Positions 50,724-61,329 are shown, numbered from the stretch's first letter. The stretch: 63,927 bases of DNA from Anaerostipes sp. (GCA_028697725.1 JAQVEG010000011.1:1-63927), one strand, 5' to 3'. Translations and numbers: made by a program. The notes: generated by a model not told the origin, from the sequence alone.

Positions 50724-51605
50724 ATGGAATTAAGAAATTTGATTACGTTCACAAAAGTGGCAGAATTACATAGTTTTTCAAAGGCTGCGGTAGAACTTGG
50801 ATATTCTCAATCTGCAGTGTCCACTCAGATTGCAGGGCTTGAAAAGGAACTAAAGAAGAGATTATTTGATAGAATTGGGCGAACGGTATATTTAACCCAG
50901 GAAGGAGAACGTCTATTAGAATACTCTCAAAAGATGATTCGATTAGAGCATCAGGCAAAGAAGGCCATGGAACAGGCACCAAAGGAAAGTGGTCTTCTTA
51001 GAATTGCAATGGCAGAATCTTTGTGCAATTCTTATTTTCCAGAAATCCTACAAGAGTATACAAGTGAATATCCGCAAGTAGAAGTGGTGATTAAAACTGG
51101 GGTTACCACTGAGATGTTTCAAATGCTTCATCAAAATGAAGTAGATATGATTTTTACATTGGACCAAAGAATTTACCAATCAGACTTGGTGATTGCACAG
51201 GAAAAAGAGTCACCCATGACATTTATTGCACCTAAGAATCATCCTTTAACAAAGAAAAAGAAGGTGTTGTTAAAGGAACTTATGAAGTATCCTATGATTG
51301 CAACAGAGCAGGGGATGAGTTATGGTGCCAGACTTGATGAAGAATTAGCTCTTCAAAGTTTAGAGATGAAACCACAGATTGAACTTGGAAATACCCATAT
51401 GATTTTAGATTTAGTTGCCCGGGGAGTTGGCTGTGCATTTTTACCTGAGTTTGTAGTAACACAGGGAATTAAACTGGGAGAAGTCAGCAAACTAAATATA
51501 AGTGACTGTTACATCCAGATATGGACACAGCTTATCTATCATAAAGATAAGTGGCTTTCTCCAGCCATGGAGGCAATGATAAAAAAAATAAGAGAGCATT
51601 GCTAA
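50724..51605 (+). CDS. LysR-family transcriptional regulator
   Basis: About 293 residues from ATG 50724, with ATAGGAGAG upstream. A TTG at 50709 is in frame but overlaps the candidate operator. The N-terminal winged helix-turn-helix reads MELRNLITFTKVAELHSFSK, then AVELGYSQSAVSTQIAGLEKE. A periplasmic-binding-protein-like effector domain fills the rest (about 90-290). Divergent from the sodium-dependent transporter and tail-to-tail (4-base overlap) with the aminotransferase, so it may control both. The inducer is unknown. Confidence 0.9.
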   Translation: MELRNLITFTKVAELHSFSKAAVELGYSQSAVSTQIAGLEKELKKRLFDRIGRTVYLTQEGERLLEYSQKMIRLEHQAKKAMEQAPKESGLLRIAMAESLCNSYFPEILQEYTSEYPQVEVVIKTGVTTEMFQMLHQNEVDMIFTLDQRIYQSDLVIAQEKESPMTFIAPKNHPLTKKKKVLLKELMKYPMIATEQGMSYGARLDEELALQSLEMKPQIELGNTHMILDLVARGVGCAFLPEFVVTQGIKLGEVSKLNISDCYIQIWTQLIYHKDKWLSPAMEAMIKKIREHC

Positions 51606-52690
51606 GCTCTCTTTAGAATTTCAATTAATTTTTTGTTGTGTTCTTCCTTTTGAATACAAAAACGTATGTATTCACCCTCTAGTCCATGAAAGCTGGAACA
51701 GTCACGAATCATAAGCCCTTCTTTGATACAACGTTCAAACATATCATAAGAAGTGGTACCATCTAATAATCGAACTAAAAAGAAATTAGCATATGCAGGA
51801 TAAATCTTTCGATGATTGCACTTAGAGAGTTCCTTTGCACAATAGTCTCTTTGTGAATTAATGTATGCTTTTGTTTCTTTTATATAGTCAATATCCATAA
51901 ACATGGCTTCCCCTGCAAGGGCGGCAAGGGTATTGATACTCCATGGATTTTTAATAGATTCCAAGTCTTTTAGGAAAGATGGATTTCCACAAATTCCATA
52001 GCCTAAACGAAGTCCTGGAGATGCAAAAAACTTTGAAGTACCACGAAGAACTAATACATTGTCAAATTCATCTGTCAAAGAAACCGCTGTGATATCCTCC
52101 ATATGAGGAGCGAATTCCACATAGGTTTCATCAATCATAACAAAAATATCATGTTTTTTGCAATGAAGTAAAAGTTGTCTGATCTCTGATACTGTAAGTG
52201 CACTTGAAGTTGGGTTGTTTGGATTGCAGAATGCAAATAAATCAACTTCATCTGTTAAGTGTTGTTTTAAATCTTCTAAATCAACCTTGAAATTCTGTTC
52301 TTCTTTTAAAAAATATTCTGTGTAAGAACCTCCAACCAAATCAATTTCACGCATATACTCAGAATAAGTTGGTGCGATTAATAGGGCTTTTTTTGGTGCA
52401 ATGGTTCGCATGGTAACACTAATTAATTCTGTGGCACCATTCCCCACTAAAATATGTTCCATAGGTGCGTTGCAGTAGCTGCTAAGGGTAGAACGAAGGG
52501 TACGATAGTCCCGATCTGGATATATGGATATGGCATCTACATGATGTCGCATACTCTTTTTTAATAAAGGAGATATACCTAGAGGATTTACATTTCCTCC
52601 AAAGGGAACAATAGTATCCTTTTTTATACCGTAGACTTCTTCTATTTTCTCTAAATCACTTCCGTGAAAAATTTGTTTTTCCTTTTTCAT
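51602..52690 (-). CDS. PLP-dependent aminotransferase, class I/II (HisC/CobD-like)
   Basis: 362 residues. VPFGGNVNPLGISP near residue 28 is the N-terminal motif shared by HisC and CobD groups. VGNGATELIS near residue 82, FCNPNNPTSS near residue 154, IDETYVEF near residue 187 and LRGTSKFFASPGLRLGYG near residue 215 follow, with the PLP-binding Lys in the last. The fold is that of histidinol-phosphate aminotransferase, but no other histidine or cobalamin genes are in the window, so the substrate stays open. It ends within the LysR gene end by 4 bases and starts next to a 13-base-pair inverted repeat shared with the divergent gene. Confidence 0.85.
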   Translation of the reverse strand: MKKEKQIFHGSDLEKIEEVYGIKKDTIVPFGGNVNPLGISPLLKKSMRHHVDAISIYPDRDYRTLRSTLSSYCNAPMEHILVGNGATELISVTMRTIAPKKALLIAPTYSEYMREIDLVGGSYTEYFLKEEQNFKVDLEDLKQHLTDEVDLFAFCNPNNPTSSALTVSEIRQLLLHCKKHDIFVMIDETYVEFAPHMEDITAVSLTDEFDNVLVLRGTSKFFASPGLRLGYGICGNPSFLKDLESIKNPWSINTLAALAGEAMFMDIDYIKETKAYINSQRDYCAKELSKCNHRKIYPAYANFFLVRLLDGTTSYDMFERCIKEGLMIRDCSSFHGLEGEYIRFCIQKEEHNKKLIEILKRA

Positions 52691-52722
52691 AGGAATCCTC
52701 TCTTTTCTATAATGTCGAAATT

Positions 52723-52757
52723 TGTTATACTAATAATATATATGTATTAGTATAACA
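52723..52757. promoter_or_regulatory. Inverted repeat in divergent promoter region
   Basis: TGTTATACTAATA (52723-52735) and TATTAGTATAACA (52745-52757) are perfect 13-base inverted arms with a 9-base A/T spacer. The site is between the aminotransferase (minus strand) and the solenoid operon (plus strand), so it could be an operator controlling both promoters. TATACT within the left arm may itself serve as a -10 hexamer. Confidence 0.55.
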
Positions 52758-52809
52758 CAGTTTGGACCCAATATTAACAATGTGAATGGAATATGAGTGG
52801 AGTTTAGTA

Positions 52810-55800
52810 ATGCAAAAGACGATGAATGATTTTATACAATTGACAAAGAGTGACAGTAAAAGAGCCAAAGCGCTCTTTTTTTCAGAGTCTTTTAAAACAC
52901 AATATTTAGAGGAAGAACAAGAATTAAAAGACATTTACCATGAACTGCTTCTTGGAAGGAATAAGGAGCAGATTTTTGATGAATTTTTAATCTATGTGAA
53001 GGCAAGAGAACCTGTAAGCCTCCAGATGAAGGCCAATGTTTTAGAAGATAAAGTAATTGTTACGGTCACAAAAGAAGTACAGGGGTATGCACAGGGAAGA
53101 ATACTATTAGAGGGAGATGGAGTATCCTTAGAGGAGAATTATCTTTACAATCAGAATTTTCAGGATTCCATGGTTACCATTCCGGTTCAGATTACAAAGA
53201 AGAGTGTCCATAAAAGAAAGTGTAGAATCCGAATTCAGCTGCCAAGAAGGGAATTCTTCTTGGACTTTGTTGTGCCAGAAAGAGAGAAAACACAAACAGA
53301 ATTGTTAGAAGAGGACTTGTTGAAACTATATGTGAAGTTCTGTAAGGGATTGATTTCAAAAGATTTTTTTGTGGCAGAGGGAACCCATCGACTTAAGATT
53401 GCAAGAGTTGAGGAAGCAGGACAGGTTTATATTTCACTGCTTCAATTACATTTTGATATATTACATGGAGATGAAAGACAGATTGAAGAGGGTTTTCTTA
53501 CAATAGAAAGTGATTATGAGACAGAAATCAACAAAGGTCTATGTCAATGTTACTATTTTTATTTGAAGGCATTATATGCAAGAAGTGAGGGACGAATTCA
53601 AAAGGCTGTTGCTACAATAGAGCATTATTATGAGAATGAAGGAAAAAGTTCCTATCCCCTTTGGATGTTATGTTATTTAGACGAAAGACTCATGAAGAAT
53701 CCAGAGAGGGAATTAAAACAGATTAAGAATTTAGAAAAAAATAAAGTGGTAAATGGACTGCTTTGTTTTGAGGTCTGCAACTTATTTGGACAAGATGTTC
53801 AGCTTTGTAGAGAATTAGGTAATTTTGAATATCAAGTTTTAAGATTTGGTGTGGATCACCAGTGTATTTTGCCGAAACTTTGGATTCATGTGAACCATTT
53901 GGTAAAAAAGACAAAAGATTTTCAGGAAAGATGGCTAAGTCTTATGATAGATGGGTACAAACAGACAGAGATTCCGGAACTTTTGCAGGGGGTATGTTCA
54001 CTATTAATTCGTGGCAATTATATGAGTCCATCGTATCATTTTTACTATGCAAAGGGAATTGAAGCTGGAGTTAAGGTCATTGGTCTATTAGAAGCATATA
54101 TTGCAACCATACCAAGAGGTGAGTATCCAATCTTGAATCAAGATGTGCTTCTTTATTTTTCTTATAGCAACAGTTTGAATCATACAAGACTTGCCAATCT
54201 TTATGCGAATATCGTAAAGAATCGATGGAAGTATGATGGGATTTATGAACAATATCACTCAAAAATAAAGTCTTTTCTTATCCAGCAGTTAAGTATGGGG
54301 AAAGTCAGTGAGGATTTAATCTTTTTGTATCATGGATTTTTTGAAGAGTTATGTAAGAATCCTCTGGGACACAGTTATTTGGGGAATATCCTTTACTACC
54401 AGAAAATCTCCCATATTCCAAGAGGAATTCATCATGTTCTTTTAATTCAAAAGGAGTTAAGAGAAGATGAAAAAAGAACCGTAGAACATGGAATTGCGTA
54501 CGTCAATGTATTAAGTGAACATCCTTTCCTTGTGTTTGTGGATCAAGATGAGAATCGATATGTTCAAGTGCCACATAAAGTCAAAGGTATTTGGTCCCAA
54601 AAGGAGATGGCAGCCTTTGAAAAAAGTGGAAGTTTTGAGGATGAGAATCGTCTCATTCGAGACAGTATTGTGTTATATCACAAAGAAAAGTTTGAAGAAT
54701 CTGATATAGATATGGTACAAAGGGTTTTAGTTTGTCAGTCCTTAGATGAAAAGTATCAACATGTTATTTTAGAAAAGCTGATAAACTATTATTTTGAAAG
54801 AAAAGAGTATGATAAGATTAGAGACAATTTACCGTTGATTCATTTGGAATTTTTATCAAGGGAAAACTGTTCTAGTATATTGGAACTGCTGATTGGAGAG
54901 AAACAGTATGAAGAGGCGTTAAAGGGAATTAGGCTTTTTGGATGTATTGGTGTGGAAGCGGAAAGTTTAAAAGAATTAACCTTGTGGCTTTTAAAAGCAA
55001 ACAGCAGTCAATTAGATGACAATTTATTAACCCTTGGAGAAGAAGTGTTCAAACGTGGAATTTACAACCATGAAATCATAGAATATTTGCAAAAATATTA
55101 CATGGGAGATTTGGAGTTCATGATTGAAATATGGGAAAAGGGAAAAGAGTTAGGATCTATTCATCAAGATTTCATGGAAAGAATTCTAAGAAAAGGATGG
55201 AAAGAAAAGAATTTAGAATCCTTACTCACGGTACTTTTATCTTACAGCCAATTAGAGAGTCCAGAATGGGAATTAATATATGATATTTTAAATGATTATG
55301 TCACTTATGGTTACCGCAATCAAATCTGTTTTGATTCTCCTTTCTATGAACTTCTTGGAAAGCAGATTGAACAGGGAGGATTCGCCCTTTTAAATCAATG
55401 GGTATTCCTTGATTATTATAAAGACAAGGAATTAAGTGAGGGTCAAAAAAAGCAAGTAGAACTGTGTATTGAATATGAGACGGCACATGGATGTCTCCTT
55501 CCAGTTTTATTTGAATACAGGAAAGATGTAGCCCTTCCAATGGAAAGCTATAGCACAACGTATATTGTGTATCAAGAAGCAGAAGATAAGAATTTTACAT
55601 TTCATATGGTCTTAAATTCAGGAAGTCAGATTGATGTTCGGATGAAAGAAATGGTTCCAGGGTACTATGTGTGTACCCATGATCAATTTGCAGATGATGT
55701 GACAGATTATTTTATTACTCTGCCACGTCAGCAGAATCGAAGACGAAAGGATATTCAATGGATATCTCCAGAAAATCAAAAAGATAAAGGAAGGTTTTAT

Positions 55801-55926
55801 CTTTTAAATCAAATGTTGCAGGATCAACGGAATGCAAATATGCCAGAGAAAATGCGAAATTATGCATATCAAAAATCAATGATAGAATGGTTAGAGGAGA
55901 CAGATGATAACAACGATACATTTTGA
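52810..55926 (+). CDS. Giant alpha-solenoid-like protein (DUF5717-like), first gene of uncharacterised operon
   Basis: About 1038 residues from ATG 52810, which has GTGGAG 7 bases upstream; ATG 52786 is in frame but has no ribosome site. No signal peptide or membrane helix. An N-terminal helical part (1-~70) is followed by a beta-rich block (~70-170), then a long series of helical hairpins (~175-900) with the spacing of a TPR-like or superhelical scaffold, then a final beta-rich part near residues 915-985 (YIVYQEAEDKNFTF). I recall such proteins from Lachnospiraceae as a domain-of-unknown-function family, next to the one encoded by the following gene. It overlaps that gene by 23 bases. A role as a large assembly scaffold is inference. 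Confidence 0.75.
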   Translation: MQKTMNDFIQLTKSDSKRAKALFFSESFKTQYLEEEQELKDIYHELLLGRNKEQIFDEFLIYVKAREPVSLQMKANVLEDKVIVTVTKEVQGYAQGRILLEGDGVSLEENYLYNQNFQDSMVTIPVQITKKSVHKRKCRIRIQLPRREFFLDFVVPEREKTQTELLEEDLLKLYVKFCKGLISKDFFVAEGTHRLKIARVEEAGQVYISLLQLHFDILHGDERQIEEGFLTIESDYETEINKGLCQCYYFYLKALYARSEGRIQKAVATIEHYYENEGKSSYPLWMLCYLDERLMKNPERELKQIKNLEKNKVVNGLLCFEVCNLFGQDVQLCRELGNFEYQVLRFGVDHQCILPKLWIHVNHLVKKTKDFQERWLSLMIDGYKQTEIPELLQGVCSLLIRGNYMSPSYHFYYAKGIEAGVKVIGLLEAYIATIPRGEYPILNQDVLLYFSYSNSLNHTRLANLYANIVKNRWKYDGIYEQYHSKIKSFLIQQLSMGKVSEDLIFLYHGFFEELCKNPLGHSYLGNILYYQKISHIPRGIHHVLLIQKELREDEKRTVEHGIAYVNVLSEHPFLVFVDQDENRYVQVPHKVKGIWSQKEMAAFEKSGSFEDENRLIRDSIVLYHKEKFEESDIDMVQRVLVCQSLDEKYQHVILEKLINYYFERKEYDKIRDNLPLIHLEFLSRENCSSILELLIGEKQYEEALKGIRLFGCIGVEAESLKELTLWLLKANSSQLDDNLLTLGEEVFKRGIYNHEIIEYLQKYYMGDLEFMIEIWEKGKELGSIHQDFMERILRKGWKEKNLESLLTVLLSYSQLESPEWELIYDILNDYVTYGYRNQICFDSPFYELLGKQIEQGGFALLNQWVFLDYYKDKELSEGQKKQVELCIEYETAHGCLLPVLFEYRKDVALPMESYSTTYIVYQEAEDKNFTFHMVLNSGSQIDVRMKEMVPGYYVCTHDQFADDVTDYFITLPRQQNRRRKDIQWISPENQKDKGRFYLLNQMLQDQRNANMPEKMRNYAYQKSMIEWLEETDDNNDTF

Positions 55927-56941
55927 GGGGAACCAGTTTGTAAAGTGTTCCTATGAAAAAAATCAAATAATAGAACATGGGTCTGTAGAGATGGAACATT
56001 CCTGGGATTTCTATGTGAAAGAAGAAATCAATAAAAGACAGCAATCAGATGATATCTTTTTAGGCGTTCTTCTTGACCAAGTGGAGCCGGAACACGTGTT
56101 AGCCATGGAAACCATGCGAAAATTGTACCACCTGACCAAAAGACAGCTTCGTTTATTTACCAAAGAAGAAGCATTTATTGGCTGGATGGAGTATGAGCCT
56201 ACTTGGCTTGCCAAAGGGAATGCTGGCTTGTTTGACTACGAGGCAGGAGGATTATACTATTATCTAATTCAAAAAAATGCAGAAAAGTTGTCCATTCAAA
56301 AAACAGACGTGACCAAGTATATGGAACTTTCAAAAGAGGAGAAAGATATTCCCTTTCTAAGTGCAGTCAAGGAAGTTCTTGCGGCTGGAGTTACATCGGT
56401 TGTTTATTTAACTGGAAAAGGATTTGACGGAAACTGGATGGAGGAATCTGTAAAATATTTATGTAATGGGCGAAGAGTATTTATGGGGGATCATATTTTT
56501 GCACAGGGCATGGTTGGAGCTTATCTTGTAGAAAAGCAGCGAGGCAATGAATATGATTCTGTCATTTTGACTCAAAATGGAACAAAACATAATATTTATT
56601 TACAACTGCAAGACGGAAGAAATCAGACATCTGCTCTTTTGTTAAAAGAAGGTATGCCATGGATGACAAGTAAAAATGAGATAACGATTATTGTAGAGGG
56701 AATGTGCAAGCTTCGATTTTTGTTAAAATCGATTCAAAATGACGAGACTTGCATTCATGAAATGAAATTAACAGGAGCCTCAAAAGATGTAACAAAATAT
56801 CGAATCGAAATAGAATATACAAGGAAAAATCAATGCAGAATTAAAGTATATGAAATGGGATTTGGAAGAATTCGTCCATCCAATCATCGAGTGTATCAGA
56901 TGATTCTTGCGTTAGATGAGGGGGTGCATGGTCATGAGTAA
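55904..56941 (+). CDS. Hsp70/actin-like ATPase-fold protein (DUF5716-like)
   Basis: 345 residues. Three spots resemble the ATPase core of Hsp70/actin-like proteins: TIHFEGNQ at the start where phosphate-1 would lie, GLFDYEAGGLYYYLI near residue 107 where the family has D-x-G-G-G, and VVYLTGKGFDGNWMEE near residue 165 followed by a G-rich end (AQGMVGAYL) like the adenosine region of DnaK. Key catalytic acids differ from true Hsp70, so it may bind nucleotide without classic chaperone activity. The C-terminal 90 residues are beta-rich and resemble a substrate-like domain. It overlaps both neighbours, so it is translated with the solenoid protein, a probable partner. Confidence 0.65.
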   Translation: MITTIHFEGNQFVKCSYEKNQIIEHGSVEMEHSWDFYVKEEINKRQQSDDIFLGVLLDQVEPEHVLAMETMRKLYHLTKRQLRLFTKEEAFIGWMEYEPTWLAKGNAGLFDYEAGGLYYYLIQKNAEKLSIQKTDVTKYMELSKEEKDIPFLSAVKEVLAAGVTSVVYLTGKGFDGNWMEESVKYLCNGRRVFMGDHIFAQGMVGAYLVEKQRGNEYDSVILTQNGTKHNIYLQLQDGRNQTSALLLKEGMPWMTSKNEITIIVEGMCKLRFLLKSIQNDETCIHEMKLTGASKDVTKYRIEIEYTRKNQCRIKVYEMGFGRIRPSNHRVYQMILALDEGVHGHE

Positions 56942-57734
56942 AGTTTTATTGTGGGAAACAAAAACAGCAGGAAAACCCTATTATTTTTCCGCTTTTCATC
57001 AATGGATAGAATCTTATGAAGAATTATGCTATATTATTTCAAAGCGAATGATTTATTTTTTTGTTTTCGGAATTCCAGATGATTTGAAAGTATGGCTTCG
57101 AGAGGAGTTTAGGATTCAATTAAAATCTTCAGATATTAAAAGACAACTGACAGATATTGTTGAATATAAAAACTTTTTTACCTTAGATGAGAAAAGAGAA
57201 TTAATGGAGAGGATTCGGAAGATGTTTCTTCAGACTCCATCCAAAAAGTATTGGATGTTAGGAGAGGATTTTAGAAAGAATCGTCAGTATTTAAGTGCAT
57301 TTACTGCTTATGAAAAGGCACTTCCAGGAATGGTACAGATGCCCAAAGAGGAGCAGGCTCAAATCTATTATTATATGGGCATTTGTCTGTGTCAGATGTT
57401 TCAATTTGAAGAAGCTTTGGTATATTTGAAAAAAGGAATTGAGACAGGAAAATCAAGCAGGTGTCAGCTTGCGATGGAGACTGTTTTATTTTTAACTCTT
57501 AATCAGGAGGCATTTATACAAGAACTATGTAAAAATGGAAAAAGTGAAAATCAGGCAAAGGCTATTTATGAACAATTAGATGAGAGAAAGAATTTTGTGA
57601 TGCAGGGAAATGAATTTGTAAAATTAGATAAGATTGCCTATCATAAGAAAAAATTAGATGACACCATGCAGAACCGTTTAACCAAATCAATGTTGGAGCA
57701 GTGGAAAGATGAGTACAAAAGAGAAATTAGCTAA
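56934..57734 (+). CDS. TPR-like cytoplasmic protein
   Basis: About 266 residues from ATG 56934, 7 bases after GAGGGGGTG; ATGs at 56916 and 56928 are in frame. The middle third has TPR-type hairpins: YWMLGEDFRKNRQYLSAFTA near residue 105, followed by YEKAL and then IYYYMGICLCQMFQFEEAL near residue 142 and VYLKKGIE. The N-terminal part (1-~60) is aromatic and beta-rich. No membrane segment. It overlaps the gene upstream by 8 bases and the next by 26, so all four proteins are probably made together as a complex. Function is unknown. Confidence 0.65.
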   Translation: MSKVLLWETKTAGKPYYFSAFHQWIESYEELCYIISKRMIYFFVFGIPDDLKVWLREEFRIQLKSSDIKRQLTDIVEYKNFFTLDEKRELMERIRKMFLQTPSKKYWMLGEDFRKNRQYLSAFTAYEKALPGMVQMPKEEQAQIYYYMGICLCQMFQFEEALVYLKKGIETGKSSRCQLAMETVLFLTLNQEAFIQELCKNGKSENQAKAIYEQLDERKNFVMQGNEFVKLDKIAYHKKKLDDTMQNRLTKSMLEQWKDEYKREIS

Positions 57735-58683
57735 AAGAGAATATGGAGAAGAAAGCTTTGTAGAATTGTATCAAGAAGAAATTGATACAATCAAAGATTA
57801 TGAGAAAGATTTTACACGTTTCGATGAATTAGAGGCTGACGAACAAAGAGAATTAGAGCTAGATGCAAGAAGTTATTATCGTAAATTTGCAAGAGCATTT
57901 TTAGAATTGGGAGATGGCCGAGTCACGCAGGAGGAAGCACTGCCGATTTGTGAACGTTTTGATGAATTAAAAGAAGAATTTCAGACCATTAAAGATGTTG
58001 AGCAGGAAAAAGAAAAGATGGAACATGAGATTCATATTCAGGACTTAGAAGAAGCTCAGATGAATCAAAAAATCAAAAAATATCACGATGAGGTAAACAA
58101 CAGGCATATATTGTATGTGTCTACATCAATTATGCTTATTGTAGCAGTGGCGTTTACTATATTTGTTATGAACTATTTTCGCATTTTATTGCCAATGATT
58201 ATACTGCCAGGTATCATCGTGATTTTTGGAGCTGTCATTGCTCTTGTATTTTTTTACCGAAATCAAAAAAAGTCATTGGAAAAAGAAAAGTTATATGGGG
58301 TAATGAAATCCAACCGAAGAATTGTGTCCAACCGTTCTCTGATAGAATATGAAAATCAATGCAGAAAATTAGTTTTTTATAATGAAAAATACAATACGAT
58401 TTTTTCATATATTAAATCAGAACAGTGGAAATTATTCGGATTTTGTGCTAAAGTTCTTGAGGTAATAGAATCAGAAGAATTGCAGAAAGAAAGAAAGCAG
58501 TTTCTTGATTCTTTAAAAAAATATAAATTCCAGTATCCAGATTTGTGGATTCTTTATACGCGAGGACTTTATGACAAGAAAAAGCGAGAAGAATTAAGAA
58601 ATCAGTGGAAGCAAAGGATAGAATCCTGTGAGGCAGGAATCAAAAAGCATACAAAGAATATAGATAGAGGAGAAGCAGAATGA
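57709..58683 (+). CDS. Two-helix membrane protein with long cytoplasmic coiled-coil
   Basis: 324 residues. The N-terminal ~110 residues are acidic and helical, ending in a coiled coil ([17 protein letters not shown] near residue 100). Two adjacent membrane helices at about 139-157 and 161-183 are joined by a very short turn, so the two ends lie on the same side of the membrane. The C-terminal half (~190-324) is charged and helical. It could anchor the other operon products at the membrane. It overlaps the upstream TPR-like gene by 26 bases and valS by 4 bases (ATGA). I do not recognise the family. Confidence 0.65.
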   Translation: MSTKEKLAKREYGEESFVELYQEEIDTIKDYEKDFTRFDELEADEQRELELDARSYYRKFARAFLELGDGRVTQEEALPICERFDELKEEFQTIKDVEQEKEKMEHEIHIQDLEEAQMNQKIKKYHDEVNNRHILYVSTSIMLIVAVAFTIFVMNYFRILLPMIILPGIIVIFGAVIALVFFYRNQKKSLEKEKLYGVMKSNRRIVSNRSLIEYENQCRKLVFYNEKYNTIFSYIKSEQWKLFGFCAKVLEVIESEELQKERKQFLDSLKKYKFQYPDLWILYTRGLYDKKKREELRNQWKQRIESCEAGIKKHTKNIDRGEAE

Positions 58684-61322
58684 GTAAAGAATTAGATACA
58701 ACATATAATCCTTCAGATATTGAAGACCGATTATATCAAAAGTGGCTAGATCATAAGTATTTTCATGCAGAAGTGGATCAAAGTAAGGAGCCTTTTACAA
58801 TCGTAATTCCACCTCCCAACATTACAGGAAAGCTTCATATGGGACATGCATTAGATGAAACTCTTCAGGATATTTTAATTCGTTTTAAGAAGATGCAGGG
58901 ATATAATACTCTTTGGCAGCCAGGAACAGATCATGCAAGTATTGCAACAGAAGTTAAGATTATTGAAGCCTTGAAAAAAGAAGGTCTGTCAAAAGAAGAT
59001 TTAGGAAGAGAGAAGTTCCTAGAACGAGCATGGGAATGGAAAGAAGAGTACGGTGGTACCATTGTCAGCCAGCTAAAGAAACTAGGTTCGGCATGTGATT
59101 GGGAGAGAGAACGTTTTACTTTGGATGAAGGATGTTCCCAAGCAGTGGAAGAAGTATTCATTAAATTATACGAAAAAGGATATATTTATAAAGGTTCTCG
59201 AATTATTAACTGGTGTCCAGTATGTGAAACGACCATTTCTGATGCAGAAGTAGAATATGAGGATCAGGCAGGACATTTCTGGCATATTAAGTATCCAATC
59301 GTAGGAAGTGATGGGGAATACGTAGAGATTGCAACCACACGTCCAGAAACATTGCTGGGAGATACTGCAGTTGCAGTTCATCCAGAGGATGAAAGATATA
59401 CAAATTTAGTTGGCAAGATGTTAGAATTGCCACTTTGTAATCGTCAAATTCCAATTGTGGCAGATGAATATGTAGACAAGGAATTTGGAACAGGTGCGGT
59501 TAAGATTACACCAGCCCATGATCCAAATGATTTTGAAGTTGGAAAGAGACATAAACTACCAGAAATTAATATTTTAAATGATAACGCAACAATCAATGAA
59601 AATGGTGGAAAATATGCTGGTATGGATCGTTATGAAGCAAGAAAAGCAATGGTTGCGGATTTAGAAGAACAAGGATATCTTGTAAAGATAAAAGACCATG
59701 AACATAATGTAGGAACTCATGACCGCTGTGGAACAACCATTGAACCAATGATTAAGCCACAATGGTTCGTTAAGATGGATGAACTTGCAAAGCCAGCCAT
59801 TGAAGCCATTAAAAATGGAGAGCTTAAGTTTGTTCCAGAACGATATACAAAGACTTATTTACATTGGTTAGAGAATATTAGAGATTGGTGTATTTCTCGT
59901 CAATTATGGTGGGGACATCGAATTCCAGCATATTATTGTGATGAATGTGGAGAAGTGGTTGTATCAAAAGAAGTACCAGAAGTTTGTCCAAAGTGTGGAT
60001 GCACACATTTAACACAAGATGAGGATACCTTAGATACGTGGTTTAGTTCTGCGTTATGGCCATTTTCAACTCTTGGCTGGCCAAAGAAGACAGAAGAACT
60101 TGATTATTTTTATCCAACGAGTACCTTAGTAACAGGATATGATATTATCTTTTTCTGGGTAGTGCGGATGGTATTTTCAGGATATGAACACACAGGAAAA
60201 TCACCATTTGATACAGTGCTGATTCATGGATTGGTAAGAGATGATCAGGGACGTAAGATGAGTAAATCCCTTGGTAACGGAATTGATCCATTAGAAGTGA
60301 TTGCAAAGTATGGAGCAGATGCTCTTAGATTTACCTTGGTAACAGGAAATGCACCAGGAAATGATATGCGTTTTTATATGGAACGTGTAGAAGCCAGCCG
60401 AAACTTTGCCAATAAAGTATGGAATGCTTCTCGTTTTATGATGATGAATTTTGAGCAGGCTGATTTTTCTCATGTTACATTAAAGGATTTAACAAGTGCA
60501 GATAAGTGGATTTTATCAAAATTCAACACACTTGCAAAAGACGTAACAGATAATATGGAAAAATACGAACTAGGAATTGCCGTTCAAAAGTTAAATGATT
60601 TTATCTGGGAAGAATTCTGTGACTGGTATATTGAGATGGTAAAACCTCGTTTGTACAATGATGAAGACGAGACAAAGGCAGCAGCTCTTTGGACATTGAA
60701 GACTGTTTTAGGAGAAGCATTAAAGCTATTACATCCGTTTATGCCATTTATTACAGAAGAGATTTATTGTAACTTAACTGGAGAAGAATCTATTATGTTA
60801 GCATCTTGGCCAGAATATAAAGAGGAATGGAATTTTGCAGAGGATGAAATTTCAGTTGAGACAATCAAAGAAGCTGTACGTGGAATCCGAAATGTACGTG
60901 CAGAGATGAATGTTTCACCAAAGAAAAAAGCCACAGTTTACGTTGTGTCTGAATCAGAGAAAATCCAGAATATATTTAAACAAGGGGAAGTATTCTTTGC
61001 AACTCTTGGATATGCCAACGAAGTTATAATTCAAAGTGACAAGGCAGGAATCGCAGAGGATGCAGTGTCTACTGTAATCCCAGATGCAGTTCTTTATATG
61101 CCATTTGCTGAATTAGTTGACATTGAAAAAGAGATTGACCGTTTGGAAAAAGAACAAAAGAAATTAACTGGTGAAATCAAACGTTGTGAAGGAATGCTGA
61201 ATAACGAAAGATTTACAAGCAAAGCACCAGCAGATAAGGTTCAATCAGAACGAGAAAAACTTGAGAAATATCAACAGATGTTTGATCAGGTAAATGAAAG
61301 ATTAAAAGGATTAAAAAAGTAA
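58680..61322 (+). CDS. valS: Valyl-tRNA synthetase
   Basis: 880 residues, full length for a class Ia synthetase. [15 protein letters not shown] near residue 41 holds the HIGH-type motif (HMGH), [10 protein letters not shown] near residue 522 is the KMSKS loop, and the CP1 editing domain runs between ([13 protein letters not shown] near residue 218). The last ~65 residues form the tRNA-binding coiled-coil arm ([14 protein letters not shown]). It charges tRNA-Val with valine and hydrolyses mischarged products. The gene starts inside the end of the upstream membrane-protein gene, so no T-box leader precedes it. folC follows after 8 bases. Confidence 0.97.
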   Translation: MSKELDTTYNPSDIEDRLYQKWLDHKYFHAEVDQSKEPFTIVIPPPNITGKLHMGHALDETLQDILIRFKKMQGYNTLWQPGTDHASIATEVKIIEALKKEGLSKEDLGREKFLERAWEWKEEYGGTIVSQLKKLGSACDWERERFTLDEGCSQAVEEVFIKLYEKGYIYKGSRIINWCPVCETTISDAEVEYEDQAGHFWHIKYPIVGSDGEYVEIATTRPETLLGDTAVAVHPEDERYTNLVGKMLELPLCNRQIPIVADEYVDKEFGTGAVKITPAHDPNDFEVGKRHKLPEINILNDNATINENGGKYAGMDRYEARKAMVADLEEQGYLVKIKDHEHNVGTHDRCGTTIEPMIKPQWFVKMDELAKPAIEAIKNGELKFVPERYTKTYLHWLENIRDWCISRQLWWGHRIPAYYCDECGEVVVSKEVPEVCPKCGCTHLTQDEDTLDTWFSSALWPFSTLGWPKKTEELDYFYPTSTLVTGYDIIFFWVVRMVFSGYEHTGKSPFDTVLIHGLVRDDQGRKMSKSLGNGIDPLEVIAKYGADALRFTLVTGNAPGNDMRFYMERVEASRNFANKVWNASRFMMMNFEQADFSHVTLKDLTSADKWILSKFNTLAKDVTDNMEKYELGIAVQKLNDFIWEEFCDWYIEMVKPRLYNDEDETKAAALWTLKTVLGEALKLLHPFMPFITEEIYCNLTGEESIMLASWPEYKEEWNFAEDEISVETIKEAVRGIRNVRAEMNVSPKKKATVYVVSESEKIQNIFKQGEVFFATLGYANEVIIQSDKAGIAEDAVSTVIPDAVLYMPFAELVDIEKEIDRLEKEQKKLTGEIKRCEGMLNNERFTSKAPADKVQSEREKLEKYQQMFDQVNERLKGLKK

Positions 61323-61329
61323 ATAGAAA

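Noticed and set aside
57700-58680. T-box leader before valS
   Set aside because: The region is coding for the upstream membrane protein and I see no AGGGTGG-type T-box core.
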